From Tetraselmis striata (lineage: Eukaryota > Chlorophyta > Chlorodendrophyceae > Chlorodendrales > Chlorodendraceae), in assembly GCA_006384855.1 (NCBI GenBank), contig VCJN01001123.1, forward strand, positions 62,001 through 126,000: DNA of 64,000 bases, written 5' to 3'. A program made the translations under genes and the position numbers. Below the pieces are notes generated by a model that was not told the DNA's origin, ran no database searches, and saw only the letters and a list, made by a program, of their open reading frames with translations. Numbering within the stretch: position 1 is the first letter of the stretch; the number at the start of each line of letters is the position of its first letter. Positions 30,423 through 41,653 of this stretch are shown piece by piece.

Positions 30423-31718
30423 CTAGGCTTGCGACGGCATTGGAGGCAGTGGGGTCTCAGCAGGTGGGAGACTCGCGTCATCTGCAAGGAAGCTAAATGA
30501 CAGTGCGCCAAAGTCGTGAGTAGCTGCGGTAGCTGCTGGAACAGCGTCCGCTGCAACATGGGCCTTGGCACGACATTCTGATTCACGGTGCCCCTGACGC
30601 CCGCAGGTCCAACACTTGCCAATGAACGGACGAGAGGTGCGGGGGCCACTAGGACCGGTGTGGTGGCCCCGGAGTCTGGTGAGTTCCTGTGACTGAGCTT
30701 GGATCTCAGATTGCATCTGCTCCAGCTTCGCCATCAGGGCTGCAATGTCACCTGATGGAGCGGTCGGCGGTGATGAAACGGCTGCCGGTGGGGGTGCGGA
30801 TGTCCGAGCAGACACTGCGGTGAAGGCTCCAGTCGGGTCCGTGCTGGGATTTGGGAGTGATTGAAAGAGCGCTGCTTTGTAGCGAGCAAAAGTGGTGAGT
30901 GAGGTGTCCATTCGCAGTGCAACGCGGTACATCTCCATCTTGGGATTCATGCCATGTTTGAAGAGGGTCAACATTTCACGATCTGTGATGTGACCACCTG
31001 CATCCAAGAGCGCACTGCGGCATTGCTCCAGACGGCGAGCGTAGTCACGCACCGACTCGGTTGAGCGCTGCTTCTCATCCAGGTCACGACGCCGCTCGAG
31101 GGCTTCACCTTCATGACTCGGGATGAACTCGAGACGCAGAGCTTCCAAACAGTGGTAAGCTTGCTGACCATGTATTGGGCCCAGAATCCTCACGGGCTGT
31201 CAGAATCGCATTGACCGCGATTGGGTGCTTGTCAAGCATTGACAAGCACAGCTGGGAGACCTGCTGGTGGTGATACGCGCTGCATGTGTCATCGGCATCC
31301 CTGGGCTCGAAGATGGTACGATAGCCCTGCACATTCTTGATGGATTGCTTGAATTGCACGAGGAACATGCGGAAGGCTGCGATATCATGACAGTCTCACA
31401 CTAGGAGGTATGTGAACTGCTTGGGCCTGAGTTCAGCGTAACGGCGCTGATGGCGGTCATCTGCTGCAGCTTGGGCAGCAGCTGCAGCACGAGCTGCAGT
31501 TGTTGCCGCATGAGCCTCTGCAGCAGCAAGAGCGGTTGCAACATCACTAGGCGGGGCTTGTAGCCCGGCTGCGGCGGCAGCGGCAGCAAGAGCCTGGTGA
31601 TGTTGCGCAGCAGCCTGGGCCTCCGCAGCAGTGACAGCAGCGGATGCGTCAGCAGACACAGAGTGTTTTGCTCCAAAGGCAGCACCATCAGTGATATATC
31701 GATGATGCCACTGGTCAC
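30423..31718 (-). pseudogene. Copia gag with CCHC zinc knuckle, frameshifted
   Basis: The N-terminal part is Ala-rich (31659-31396), then a TGA interrupts at about 31396. The capsid-like region continues in the same frame to about 31190 and, after a frameshift, from 31193 to 30423. The knuckle CWTCGRQGHRESEC lies near 30610-30570. The protein would package the element RNA. The damage makes this copy non-functional. Confidence 0.8.
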
Positions 31719-31879
31719 AGGTAGGTGCTGGCGGGTTAGCGTCCGCTATGATGAAGGTGGCGAAGGTTAGCGAGTTACGCTGACTAAGGGGTAATTCCTA
31801 GTATATGCCCGCAAGGTGAGGCCTGGAGCCACTGCGCCCGCCTCTCTGTTAGACTTGGGCACCTTGCTCCGACACAACC

Positions 31880-31946
31880 AGATGATGGCCTTACAGTCAG
31901 ATCAGTAGATCAGTAACATACCAGTGTAATTTATTACTACTCAACA
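31880..31946 (-). repeat. 5' LTR remnant of the copia element
   Basis: The 67 bases from TGTTGAGTAG to GGCCATCA match the start of the 3' LTR at about 92%. The remaining 385 bases of the LTR are absent. Confidence 0.75.
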
Positions 31947-32574
31947 CTCCTAACATGAACTTTAATTAAGGAAGTATTCAGGCACGGTGTGTGGGTTGTC
32001 TTAGGCTGCCCGTGCGGGTCGAGCGGGCTCGTCGGTTCCGGATAGCGTCCTACCGAAGGACACCAAAAATATACTCGTAAATTCGTCGGCAGAACACAGG
32101 TCGCGCCGACGCAACAAACCGACACCCGCAGCGGCGCCCCTTGCGACCCTGGTGGTCACAAAAGCCGCCACCACACAGTGTTGAGCGCTTTGGCTCCTTC
32201 TTCCCGTCTGGGCCCGGTGGGACGGGCGGAGCATCGCTAGCGAGCTGTAGCGGCCGGTGCTTGAAGGTAAATCGCGCTTGTCGAGCGAGAATTGAGCAAC
32301 TCTGCTTTCTACCCACGCGACGGGCAGCAGCATGAAGTCTCGCTTGCAGGGGTCGCAGCCCGCGGCGAACTGGACTTAGCGCGGGCTAGCGCAGGGATAG
32401 GCAGCGGCAACCCGCTCTTGCCGCTAGCTCCTAGGGTCGGCGTCGGAGCATGCGAGTATGACACTAGTAGTCGATAGCATAATGACATAAGCCAAGGTAA
32501 CACAATTCACTCAAGCCTTTTGCCACGCTGCCACGGCACCTACTTGCATGAATTAGGATCCATTTACATGCAAT
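31947..32574. other. Intergenic; no gene seen
   Basis: No ORF with recognisable content between the copia element and a piggyBac-like fragment. Confidence 0.45.
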
Positions 32575-33051
32575 TTACATCGCTAGCGTTGCCGCTTGGC
32601 AGCATTCGTATTTCCTTGGGAACGCTCGTCGTGGTGATCGTTGATGCACACCAGTGGCACATAGCTTGTCGCATGCGCTTCTCGTGCATGAGTTCCTCTG
32701 GGCAGCCATTGCTTGGGGGGCGTCCCCACAAGAGCATAACCAAGATGTCTTCATGGTGCATGTCATACACCTGCGCTAAGGCTTGTCCTTGGGCTTGAGC
32801 ATCAGCATGTGGCCGGGGCGAGAGCCAGAAGCTGCAGCCCTGCTCTGGACGCGTCCTCTGCCTTCAGCCGCACCGACCTGAGGATTTTGCATGAGATGCT
32901 TTGCCAGGCGGCGCATGAACTTATGCTGAGGCACAAATTCCTTATTTCCAGCATTGAAGTGTTTCCATGCCAAGTAGGCATTGACATGTGACGCGCCGAG
33001 CAAGCATTGGAAGTCTCGGACCCACCACACTGTGAGATTCAGATGTGACAT
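32575..33051 (-). pseudogene. piggyBac-like transposase, C-terminal fragment
   Basis: The frame 33051-32776 reads VWWVRDFQCLLGASHVNAYLAW, then FMRRLAKHLMQNP. This matches the end of piggyBac/IS4-type transposases, where a conserved NAY block precedes the terminal zinc-binding region. In a shifted frame, Cys-rich sequence (ACDKLCATGVHQ, KYECCQAATLAM) follows to 32575 and resembles that region. The N-terminal and catalytic Asp segments are absent, so only a 3' remnant is present. Confidence 0.45.
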
Positions 33052-33980
33052 ACGGGTGACGAAGCACTACTACTAGCGACTATTATTTATCCGTGAAGGC
33101 TGCTGCTGGATGGTGGCGGCACGTCCATCCGGTTACGTGCGAGTACATCCGGCGTTATTGCCGGCGGGCGATAAATCCTTTTTGTAATCATTCTGGTAGT
33201 CGTACAAGCCCGGTGATGTGTTACATGGCACTGACGTATAAGGTACAAGGTTGTCCGTGTAGTACCGGGTAGTACGCGATATATTTATTAAGCCGGTACC
33301 GGGTATCTAGTACGAACCCGGGCGCGATGACGAGTCGTCCTGTGGATAACTACGACTATTAGTACATGGGAGCGCAAATCGCAGCCTTACGTATTTGGTA
33401 ACACTGGGGAATTTTGTGTACATTATAGCTAGTACTGCTGAACGGGCCTGCCAGCCGTCCGATCAAAGGTCATCAGATGGGCGGTTTGGCTGCCATGTTT
33501 TGCCAAAGAGTGCTCACGTTACATAAATATTCGCGAGGGGGAGGGCGGGGGCAGGCAGCGGTTTGCCGAAGAATGTTTGAATTACAATATTCGCGACAGC
33601 TGCCATCGGGGAATGTGGCCCGGGGGGGGGGGGGGGGGGGGGGGAGGCGGGCGGGCGTGGTCCCCCCCCCCCCCCCCCCCCCCCGCCGCCCGCCGCTCCC
33701 GCCGGGGGAGTGAGGGGAGGGGGGTAAGGGGGCGGGGGCTACTCCTTGTTCTTGTTCTTGCCTCCGCCTCCGCCTCCGCCTGCGCCTCCGACTCCGCCTC
33801 CGACTCCGCGAACTTACCTCGGCGCTTCTTTACTGGCCTCTTCCGCTTCTTGTCATCCGTCAGTGTCTTCACCACCCCGGGAGGCTGTGCCGTCGACGAC
33901 GCCGCCATGAGCTTCCTTACCTTGGCGTCGGGACGCCCCCTGTGCCCAGACGCCCACAACAAGCCACAATCGTTTCGCCT
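33052..33980. other. Intergenic with G and C homopolymers and (GCCTCC)n microsatellite
   Basis: Contains a G tract (about 33619-33643) and a C tract (33663-33684) only about 20 bases apart, able to pair as a hairpin, and a GCCTCC/GACTCC repeat (33760-33815). No firm gene. Confidence 0.5.
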
Positions 33981-34276
33981 TTAAGCGGCTGAGGATGCGG
34001 CCTCCTCGGCCACCACGAGTTGCGCCGCTGGCACTGTGGAAGCCTTGGCGTTGAGGTGGGCCTTACGGCGCTCCCGGACGAACCTGCGCGCGGCACAAGT
34101 TAGCCACGAGTGGGTGCGTGCTAATGTGGAGGGTGGAGTGTTTTGTTGCGCGCCCACCTTGTCACGCGTTTCCTCATGTCTTTCTCGTCCTCCTCGATGC
34201 CGGCGGCGCGGACACGCGAGACAACAAGGCTCGCCGCCCACTTTTGCCCGGGGGGCGAGGTCTGCCATGGCGCTGT
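33981..34276 (-). CDS. Small basic protein, last two exons (unknown family)
   Basis: Two exons agree in phase. About 34276-34158 reads SPPGQKWAASLVVSRVRAAG through DMRKRVTR to donor GTGGGC. Then 34083-33981 follows acceptor GCGCAG and reads FVRERRKAHLNAKAS to stop TAA. The upstream acceptor CTCACAG at about 34277 is preceded by a C homopolymer. The product is basic and helical, perhaps nucleic-acid binding. Upstream exons were not identified and I recognise no family. Confidence 0.4.
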
Positions 34277-35049
34277 GAGCGGTGAAGGGGGGGGGGGGGG
34301 GGCGGCCGAGGTGGAGAAACTAACACCCAGTCGACGACCGCCTTCCGCAGCAGTCAACGACACATCGGAGGCGAGGAGCAGCGCGCCACTACTATTTACA
34401 TGCACGTATTGTCAAGAGCTAGTCGGTGCGGCATTGTGTCGGTGTAATTTCGCAATGTTTATTGTTGAAGTAGCACGGCGTAATGAATACGCGGTTTCAC
34501 CGAGTGAATCCGGGATAAAATGTGCGGTAGGGCGCGCGTATATGTGCGCGACGAATGTGCGCGCGCAGCGTTGTGCGGCGGTGTGCGGCGGTGTGCGGCG
34601 GTGTGCACCGATGTTAATATAGTGTGAATATTATATCGGCCGTAGACGATCGGGTCTGGCAGCACCGCCCGTGCTTGTAAATAAGCGACAATGGATCACG
34701 TCATGCTCCGGTTGTACTCCTACACTTCCTCCACTTTGGCGGGTGGGGGCGGGGGGGGGTCCTGTCCTTATTACTTGCATCGGTGGACGTGCTGGATATG
34801 GAGGTCACCGGGCACATCGCGTGGTTTCGGAGCAGTTCATTCGCGCCTCCTCGTCTTGTTTGCAATCGTCGCCCTAATCCAGTGCAGGGTGAGTAGCGGG
34901 ACACTGTGCCCCCCCCCCCCCCGGTTTATGCAAACAAATATCTAGCCGTGCATGCGCCGCAATCGGTACCCAATGAGCGGGGTATGTGACAGTGGTTTCG
35001 GAGCAGTGCAAGCATTCCGTGCGTGTGCACAAGCACGTACGACTGGGAA

Positions 35050-36420
35050 TGAGGCGGGGGTTGCGGATGGAGTGCATTGGCGGTGCATAGAATAGCGTGT
35101 TGCTGGGGTTTTGGCTGCATCAGACGCCGTATTCCCATCCATCCGGCACGGAATGTCCGGGTTTCACACATTTGTGTATTAATATCGTGTGAATATTACG
35201 CGTCTTTTCCGCCGGGTGGATGGGCATCCGGCGTCCGATGCACCCCAATTATTTGCAGCACGCTACTCTACGCACCCCCAACGCACTCCGCAAGCCCCGC
35301 CTCCATCCGCGTCGGAACCGATAGTAAGTGTTGTTGTTTGCGCACATCGTGACAACATTACACGGTGGCAATTGCAATTAGCGGTGGATAATGTGAAGGC
35401 GTTTTCGAAATCGACAGAGAATGAGGCGGTGCTGGCGGAGTGCATTGGCGGTGCATAGAATAGCGTGTTGCTGGGGTTTTGGCTGCATCGGACGCCGTAT
35501 TCCCATCAATCCGGCACGGAATGTCCGGTTTTCACACATTTGTGTGTTAATATAGTGTGAATATTACGCGTCTTTTACGCCGGGTGGATGGGCATCCGGC
35601 GTCCGATGCACCCCATTATTTGCAGCACGCTAGTCTGTGCACCGCCAGTGCACTCCGCAAGCCCCGCCTCCATCCGCGTCGGAACCGGTAGTAAGTGTTG
35701 TTGTGTGCGCACATCGTGACAACATTACACGGTGGCAATTGCAATTATTAGCGGTGGATAATAATGTGAAGGCGTTTTCGAAATCGACAGAGAATGAGGC
35801 GGTGCTGGCGGAGTGCATTGGCGGTGCATAGAATAGCGTGTTGCTGGGGTTTTGGCTGCATCGGACGCCGTATTCCCATCCATCCGGCACGGAATGTCCG
35901 GTTTTCACACATTTGTGTGTTAATATAGTGTGAATATTACGCGTCTTTTACGCCGGGTGGATGGGCATCCGGCGTCCGATGCACCCCAATTATTTGCAGC
36001 ACGCTACTCTACGCACCCCCAACGCACTCCGTCCGCAAGCCCCGCCTCCATCCGCGTCGGAACCGATAGTAAGTGTTGTTGTGTGCGCACATCGTGACAA
36101 CATTACACGGTGGCAATTGCAATTAGCGGTGGATAATGTGAAGGCGTTTTCGAAATCGACAGAGAATGAGGCGGTGCTGGCGGAGTGCATTGGCGGTGCA
36201 TAGAATAGCGTGTTGCTGGGGTTTTGGCTGCATCGGACGCCGTATTCCCACCCATCCGGCACGGAATGTCCGGTTTTCACACATTTGCGTGTGAATATAG
36301 TGTGAATATTACGCGTCTTTTACGCCGGGTGGATGGGCATCCGGCGTCCGATGCACCCCGAATCTCACCAACACGCTACTCTACGCACCCTCAACGCACT
36401 CCGTAAGCCCCGCCTCTTTC
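35050..36420. repeat. Tandem array of about 370-bp units, each a long palindrome
   Basis: Landmark GTGCATTGGCGGTGCATAG occurs at 35072, 35440, 35813 and 36185 (spacing 368, 373, 372), giving 3.6 units. Within each unit about 100 bases, from that landmark through CATCGGACGCCGTATTCCC, are repeated inverted as GGGCATCCGGCGTCCGATG through CCAACGCACTCCG. The arms surround an AT-rich centre of about 70 bases. A spacer of about 130 bases separates neighbouring palindromes. Units differ by small indels (ATT duplications in unit 2). Confidence 0.85.
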
Positions 36421-37344
36421 CGCGCAGGTCCTACGTTCCATTGTATGTATATACATACGTACATGTACTGCTCCGAAACCAGCCCAAACTTAATGAGTGC
36501 ACAAGTGTAAATGGGGGGGGGGGGGGGGGGGGGGAGGGGATGGATGTGGCGGCGGGGCATCCACTCACACATACCCCGGCGATGCATGACAGATATTACA
36601 TGCCGTGGCGGGTCGGCGGGCCGACCCGGCGGGCCGACCCGGCGGGGGGTGGGGGGGGGGGGGGTCTATTCAACTACACGTGCGACAGTGTCGTTTCGTG
36701 GAGCAGTATATGTGCCCGGCCTCATTTATACCGCCCCCTACCTGCGCTGCATGGTCCACCCCTACGAATTACTTAGCACAAACCGCCATTACTTAATAGG
36801 AACCTAGCACAGCCAGGCTTATATGCCCGCTTTGCCGATCAACTTCTACGCACTTTCCGTCCCTCAACCGCCGGACATGGGGGTTAAGCCGCCAGCCTCG
36901 GCAGTTGCTTAGCCAGACTTGGCATCCCGTACCGTGTCCATGGCTTCGCAGCTCTGCCGCCGGCACACGCCGAGTCCGGCGCTTGCTGCCGCGGGGTTGC
37001 GCACGCATGCACGCACGGTAATACGCCGCCGACGCCGCGACGCTTACTTCCACCACCTTCGCCAGCCGCAGCTTCGCGCGCCTTTCCGCCGACATACGAA
37101 ACGCACGAATCCCCCCCCCCCCCCCCCCCCCCCCCCCCCGTCCCCGCGTCATGTATAATATATTCGAGGCGACTATGTGGGGCGCAGCACACGCCGCGGC
37201 GTGGGTCGGCGGAGCGGCAGGCGGCGGGAGCCCTAATGGCCGGGCAGTATCCACACCCACACAGGCACCGCCGCTCACCTCCGACGCGGATGAACCGCCT
37301 CCCAAAGGAAACATGCCGGTTGGTGGTAAGCCCAGCAGGCGTGC
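36421..37344. other. Homopolymer-rich stretch, no firm gene
   Basis: Carries G tracts (about 36512-36533, 36648-36663) and a C29 tract (37111-37139). A minus-strand basic segment, MSAERRAKLRLAKVVE ending at a GTAAGC donor (about 37100-37050), may be an isolated exon. Confidence 0.35.
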
Positions 37345-38046
37345 GTGGGGTGCCGGCGCCGGTACTGGTGCGACGGAGCTGTCGCGTCAGGAACCGCACC
37401 GCATGTGGAGCAACACATGGCGGTGCCGGCCCCACCTATGTCTAGGGCCACCTTCTCACAACACCCCGCCACGACGGCGTCGGCCACCGCCGACGGCGCC
37501 GTTGCGGGGGGGGACGCCCTGCCAGGCGACGATGATGCGCCTGGTGCGCCGCGTCAGGAGGCGGAGGAGGCCGTGGTCGAGGCGACTGATCGGGCTGAGG
37601 GGGTTGTCGAGGCGAGCGAGGCTGCGCTCGCGCCACCCGCCCCGCAGCCACCTGCGGGACATGCCGACTTGCTCGTCGCCATGTTGACCGGAGCACTACG
37701 AGCAGTGGCGGGAGGCGGCCACATGCACTATCATGTGCGTGTCCTGGCCGGACGCCCGTCATGCGTGGACTGCGGCCAACGGACGGACTGGGAGTGTTGC
37801 TGCGACGGCACCCCGGCTTTGTGCGGCCCCAAGTACCCATGCATGGCGACCCATCAGCGGGCAGTCCCCTGCCCGACCACGGCCACGGTGAGGGCGGAGT
37901 TCCGCCATGTCAGGGACGCGTTCCACGACGCGACTCGCGCCGCCGTGTGTGAGGCCTCCGAGAAGGCACGCGCGGCTGGTAGGGTGCGCAGGGTGAGGCG
38001 GCGGATGGCCCAGGAGCTGAAGGAGAGCGAGACATGCCGTCAGTGA
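37345..38046 (+). CDS. Cys-rich ORF resembling a piggyBac C-terminal zinc domain
   Basis: A 233-codon frame on the plus strand. The first two thirds are Ala/Pro/Glu-rich low complexity. The C-terminal part has CVDCGQRTDWECCCDGTP, LCGPKYPC and a following HQR. The C-x2-C / C-x2-C / C / C-H spacing resembles the zinc region that ends piggyBac-type transposases. No DDE catalytic core precedes it, so it is either an exon of a larger gene or a remnant. The start (ATG) is not fixed. Confidence 0.4.
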   Translation: MGCRRRYWCDGAVASGTAPHVEQHMAVPAPPMSRATFSQHPATTASATADGAVAGGDALPGDDDAPGAPRQEAEEAVVEATDRAEGVVEASEAALAPPAPQPPAGHADLLVAMLTGALRAVAGGGHMHYHVRVLAGRPSCVDCGQRTDWECCCDGTPALCGPKYPCMATHQRAVPCPTTATVRAEFRHVRDAFHDATRAAVCEASEKARAAGRVRRVRRRMAQELKESETCRQ

Positions 38047-38176
38047 GGTCGGGCGCAATGTCATTGGGTGGGGCACACGGACGTGTAACACTTGCACTTT
38101 GCGCGTACTGCTGGGTTACATCCAGGCTGCGTCACACTATGCAACCGGAAAGGCTGCGTTGCTACTGCAAACGATG

Positions 38177-39749
38177 CTACGCCTCACTCGGTAGCAACCG
38201 CTGCCCCGCCCATCCCACTCGCGTTGGCGCCGCGCTGCCCCGCCCATCCCACTCGCGTTGGCGCCGCGCTGCCCCGGCCGCCGCGCGTTGGCGCCGCGCT
38301 GCCCCGGCCGCCGCGCGTTGGCGCCGCGCTGCCCCGGCCGCCGCGCGTTGGCGCCGCGCTGCCCCGGCCGCCGCGCGTTGGCGCCGCGCTGCCCCGGCCG
38401 CCGCGCGTTGGCGCCGCGCTGCCCCGGCCGCCGCGCCTTGGCGCCGCGCTGCCCCGGCCGCCGCGCCTTGGCGCCGCGATGCCCCGGCCGCCGCGCCTTG
38501 GCGCCGCGCTGCCCCGGCCGCCGCGCCTTGGCACCGCGCTGCCCCGGCCGCCGCGCCTTGGCGCCGCGCTGGGTATCGAGTCCTCCCCTCCCTGGTGAGC
38601 GCGTCCACCTGCGCCTTGCGCTCGGGGCCGTCCTCCTCCGTCACCACATTCTGCAACCCCCACCGCGTGACGAACCACGCAGCTCCTTGCAGGCGCTTGT
38701 ACATGTGCCCAAGCACCGCCAGTCGCGACACCGAACGCACCACCGCTGGGGACGCGAGCTCCTTCTCGGTCATGATCGCCTTCACCCGGGCCTCCTCGAA
38801 CATTGGACCGGCGTTAAGAATGGAAAACGTTTCCATGTGGTGCAAGCAGTCCTCCATGACCCAGCCGGACTGCACCGTCACCTTGCCTGACCCTGCAGTC
38901 ATGGAGGGGAATGCCGTCACGCCCACGCCCACGCCCACGCCCGGGGGGGGGGGGGGGGGGGGGGTTACCTTTCGACTTCTTGGACACCGCAAACAAAGGG
39001 CGCAACCTGCGTCCAAAGTTGCTGGGTATCGGGACTAAAGCCTGGCGCCGGTCTTCCTGCTTCATAGCTCGGAATCCAATGTGGCCCCGCACGGTGACAA
39101 ATTTCCTCCAGAAGTCCCTTTCCAAGCCAAAAAAAAACAGGTGGAACGGCGCGAGGGGGAAGAGGTTGACCATGCTGACATAGCCCAGGACCACATGCAC
39201 ATGGCACACGCCATGGCAGCCAGTGTTCTGCTTGGCCTCCGCCAGCCGGGTTGTGTTGAACGCACGCCGGGCAAGGTGCGTGATTCACTGGACAAATCAT
39301 CGCCTTCATGGACGGTTACCAAGCGAGCCTCCCCGTCCGCATCCACAGGGGGGTGCTCCTGGGCAGCCGCCATAGCCTCCACAACCTGCCACGCCGACCG
39401 GGCGGGTGCGTGTGATTCCATACAACCGCAGTTGAGTGGTGCCACCAGCACGCAGGCCGGGCCCACTCACCTCTGAACGCAGAAGGTCCACAATGTCACC
39501 GTCCTCGAAAACAGCGCGCCACTGGGTCGCCCCGCCGTAGTCCTCCAACACCCACTCGGTAACGACGCCGGTTATCACGCCGTAGTGCCATACTCCCCGG
39601 AACTTCTTGGCGATGACCTTCATGTAGAAGTCACCGGGATCGCATTTCCGTATCACGCCCTCATCGGCAGCTTCCACGTCCGCCGGCGGCCACGCGGGCG
39701 CGTCGATGTCCATACCGCCTTCGCCAACGGGGTCCTCCCCCACACCCAT
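38177..39749 (-). CDS. DGD/Tudor-like domain protein with minisatellite-encoded tail (candidate)
   Basis: A phase-consistent four-exon model is 39749-39471, 39385-39266, 39227-38969 and 38892-38177 (457 residues). Exon 1 contains KKFRGVWHYGVITGV and FEDGDIVDLLRSE, the pattern of a Tudor-like barrel ending in a DGD loop. Such domains sit at the N-terminus of some transposase-derived and chromatin proteins. The later exons (GYVSMVNLFPLAPF, FEEARVKAIMTEKELASPAVV) are unrecognised. Intron 3 is 76 bases and about a third of it is a C homopolymer next to the donor. Intron 2 would be only 38 bases and is the weakest junction. The last exon reads in frame through a 30-bp minisatellite, giving a tail of about ten RRQRAAAGAA repeats. 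Confidence 0.45.
38200..38572. repeat. 30-bp GC-rich minisatellite, about 11 units
   Basis: Units of CGCGTTGGCGCCGCGCTGCC plus CCGGCCGC and two further bases repeat every 30 bases with single-base variants (CGCG or CGCC before TTGG). The length is a multiple of three, so all frames stay open. Confidence 0.95.
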
Positions 39750-39819
39750 CAGAACGTCCTCCGAGACCGGCGCCGGCGGGCCATTTCCGACGGCTGCAGC
39801 TACTCCTGCTGCCGCCCCT

Positions 39820-39870
39820 GCCGCTGCTGCTGCTGCTGCTGCTGCTGCCGCCCTGCTGCTGCTGCTTGTT
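39820..39870. repeat. (GCT)n trinucleotide microsatellite
   Basis: A run of about nine GCT units followed by interrupted GCC/GCT. It can code for Ala, Ser or Gln tracts, depending on frame. Confidence 0.8.
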
Positions 39871-40612
39871 ATAAGGCGGCCTTGCGGTGCAACTTAGCCG
39901 CACGCTTCAACGAGTGGCTACAGTTCGGGTATTTCCGGAAGTGCCGCTCTCGCGCCGTCCTTTCACTACTGCCCGTCACGATGCCGTGGCAGTGCTTGCA
40001 TGTGTACACGCCATTCTTCGACACACTCGATATCCATCCCTCTCCCGGCATGCCTGCTGCCGCGCGCGCTGGGGGGGGGGGGGGGGGGTTGAGAGTTGGG
40101 GTGGATGTAGCCCACCACCGGCAGGGAGCACAAATGCGAGTGCGCGGCTGTCCGCGCTTGGTTCAGCGGTGAGCGGCGGTGACCGCCAGGCGACCCCGTA
40201 CTTCATGCGCGTGCTGGGGCGTTACACAATCATCAGCAGTTAGGGCGGCTGCATTAAAACGCGCACCTACGAACACCACCTACCGCCTACCACCTACCGT
40301 ACCACCTACATCCGCCCACACCTCCGCCCGTCGTGCCGCACATCGCCGCACACCGCGGGGTCAGCGATGTGCAGCGATGTGCAGCGAGTACGTGCAGCCG
40401 CCTGTACTTAGCCCGGGTACTCCGCGTCGGCGCGCGACAGGCGAGCCCGCGTGGGCATATCAATTTGATGAAATTATCGAAACGAGAAATTCATATAGTA
40501 CTTTACAGGTCGCGCGCGATAGTCGTCGCTATTCGGTATGAAATCCACGTCCCTCGTCCGTCCCGTATCGTCCCCGTATGTCGTCGTTCGTCACCAGTAG
40601 GGCACACTTGCG

Positions 40613-41040
40613 TCAAATCTGAATCTCACAGTGCCAGCGATGTGTCCTCATGTCCTCGATGCACGCACCCCTTTGCCTCAGCGCATTGTGCCGGTCCACT
40701 GTGTTGAAATGACGGCGGTACTTGGAGTGAATGTCCATGTGTTGCAAAGTATATTTGCGCACATCATAGTGGCCCAAATTCTTCTTTGTAGTTACACGTC
40801 GCTCCACAGGTGCTCCTTCCATAAGTACCAGCGGTGCCCAGCAAACACATCGGCTAGCTGCTTCTCCACGTATTCAGCGGCCAGCAGGGAAATATGCAGG
40901 TTATTCACTGTCACGGTTACAGTCGCTGTGGCTCGCTTGCCACGGCCAAGTTGCTTATTGCCATCCACTGTCTCGCTAATCTGATCAAGCAGCCACGCCT
41001 TTCCGAAGAACTTCTGCCCAGTCTTAAGGTTCCCGATCAT
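40613..41040 (-). pseudogene. Transposase-like fragment (piggyBac/IS4 type)
   Basis: The frame 41040-40792 (MIGNLKTGQKFFGKAWLL) and, one base out of frame, 40822-40613 with YRRHFNTVDRHNALRQ and IEDMRTHRWHCEI. The FNxVDxxN...T..W block is the kind found near the end of piggyBac/IS4-family transposases after the last catalytic Asp. The frameshift near 40800 and the missing catalytic region suggest a decayed copy. Confidence 0.4.
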
Positions 41041-41124
41041 GTACGTGCCATGTACACGCCCAGCGCCACGATCGGCGCCACGACCAGCGCCACGCCCAGA
41101 ACACCCATGACCTTGAGAAGGAGC

Positions 41125-41653
41125 TCAAGGATCTCGAGGGTTGCGATTTATTGATGCGTTGGGCCTCCCTCGTCTCCTAGCAGCCGGCTGCTGGGCTGCA
41201 GGGGGTTGCGCATTTGAGAGCGTCTGTGCGGGTGAAGGGGCCGCGAGAACAGCAGCACCCCCAGCTTCGCCAACAAGCTCACCTACATCGGCACGAACGA
41301 GGGTGGAAACGATATGTCAACAGCATCATATGGGCCCATAGTGACGTGCTAGGGTAGTTTGGGGACTTACATGTCCCGTGGCCGCCGCTCAGACGTGGGA
41401 TCGTGCTGCTCACGGTGGCGGCCCCTTCGCGAATGACGGTAATCCCGCGAGTTGCCTCTAGCGCGGCCCACAGGTTGGCTGCACTTGAGACAGCCCGCGA
41501 TCCCGCCGCGTCGAAAGCACCCTCAATACGTATAGACTCAGCCTGAACCAAAGTTGGAGGTGGTTCGGCCGGTGGGGCTTGAGGGAGCCCTCCATCGTGA
41601 TGGTACCGGTACCGCGTGCGGGTGATCGCCGCGCCGATGACGAATTTTGACAT
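41125..41653 (-). CDS. Small AT-hook-like protein, two exons (candidate)
   Basis: Exons 41653-41371 (donor GTAAGT) and 41282-41125 (acceptor GATGTAG, stop TGA) agree in phase and give 146 residues. The C-terminal RRRGRPNAS is an AT-hook-like motif that binds the DNA minor groove. The rest is Ala/Pro-rich with no recognised fold. It lies directly upstream of a transposase-like fragment on the same strand and could be part of the same decayed element. Confidence 0.4.

Larger units (their letters stand above)
24583..31946 (-). mobile_element. Ty1/copia LTR retrotransposon carrying a cytosine methyltransferase, decayed
   Basis: Reading right to left: 67-base remnant of the 5' LTR (31946-31880), a possible primer site TGGTTGTGTCGGAGC just after it, gag with a CCHC knuckle, an unknown ORF, a C5-cytosine methyltransferase, protease, GAG-pre-integrase zinc region, integrase core, a reverse transcriptase missing its catalytic middle, RNase H, the polypurine tract GAGGAGGGG and a full 3' LTR (25035-24583). 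Protease-integrase-RT-RNase H is the Copia order. Multiple frameshifts and stops (gag TGA, TAG just before the protease) show the copy is dead. No 5-bp target duplication was found, consistent with the truncated 5' LTR. Confidence 0.88.

Noticed and set aside
35050-36420. CRISPR array
   Set aside because: Units are 370 bases, palindromic and contiguous, with no short repeats and unique spacers, and the genome is eukaryotic.
36511-36776. Gly-rich plus-strand ORFs around the G tracts
   Set aside because: Created by homopolymers; no motif or conserved splice context.
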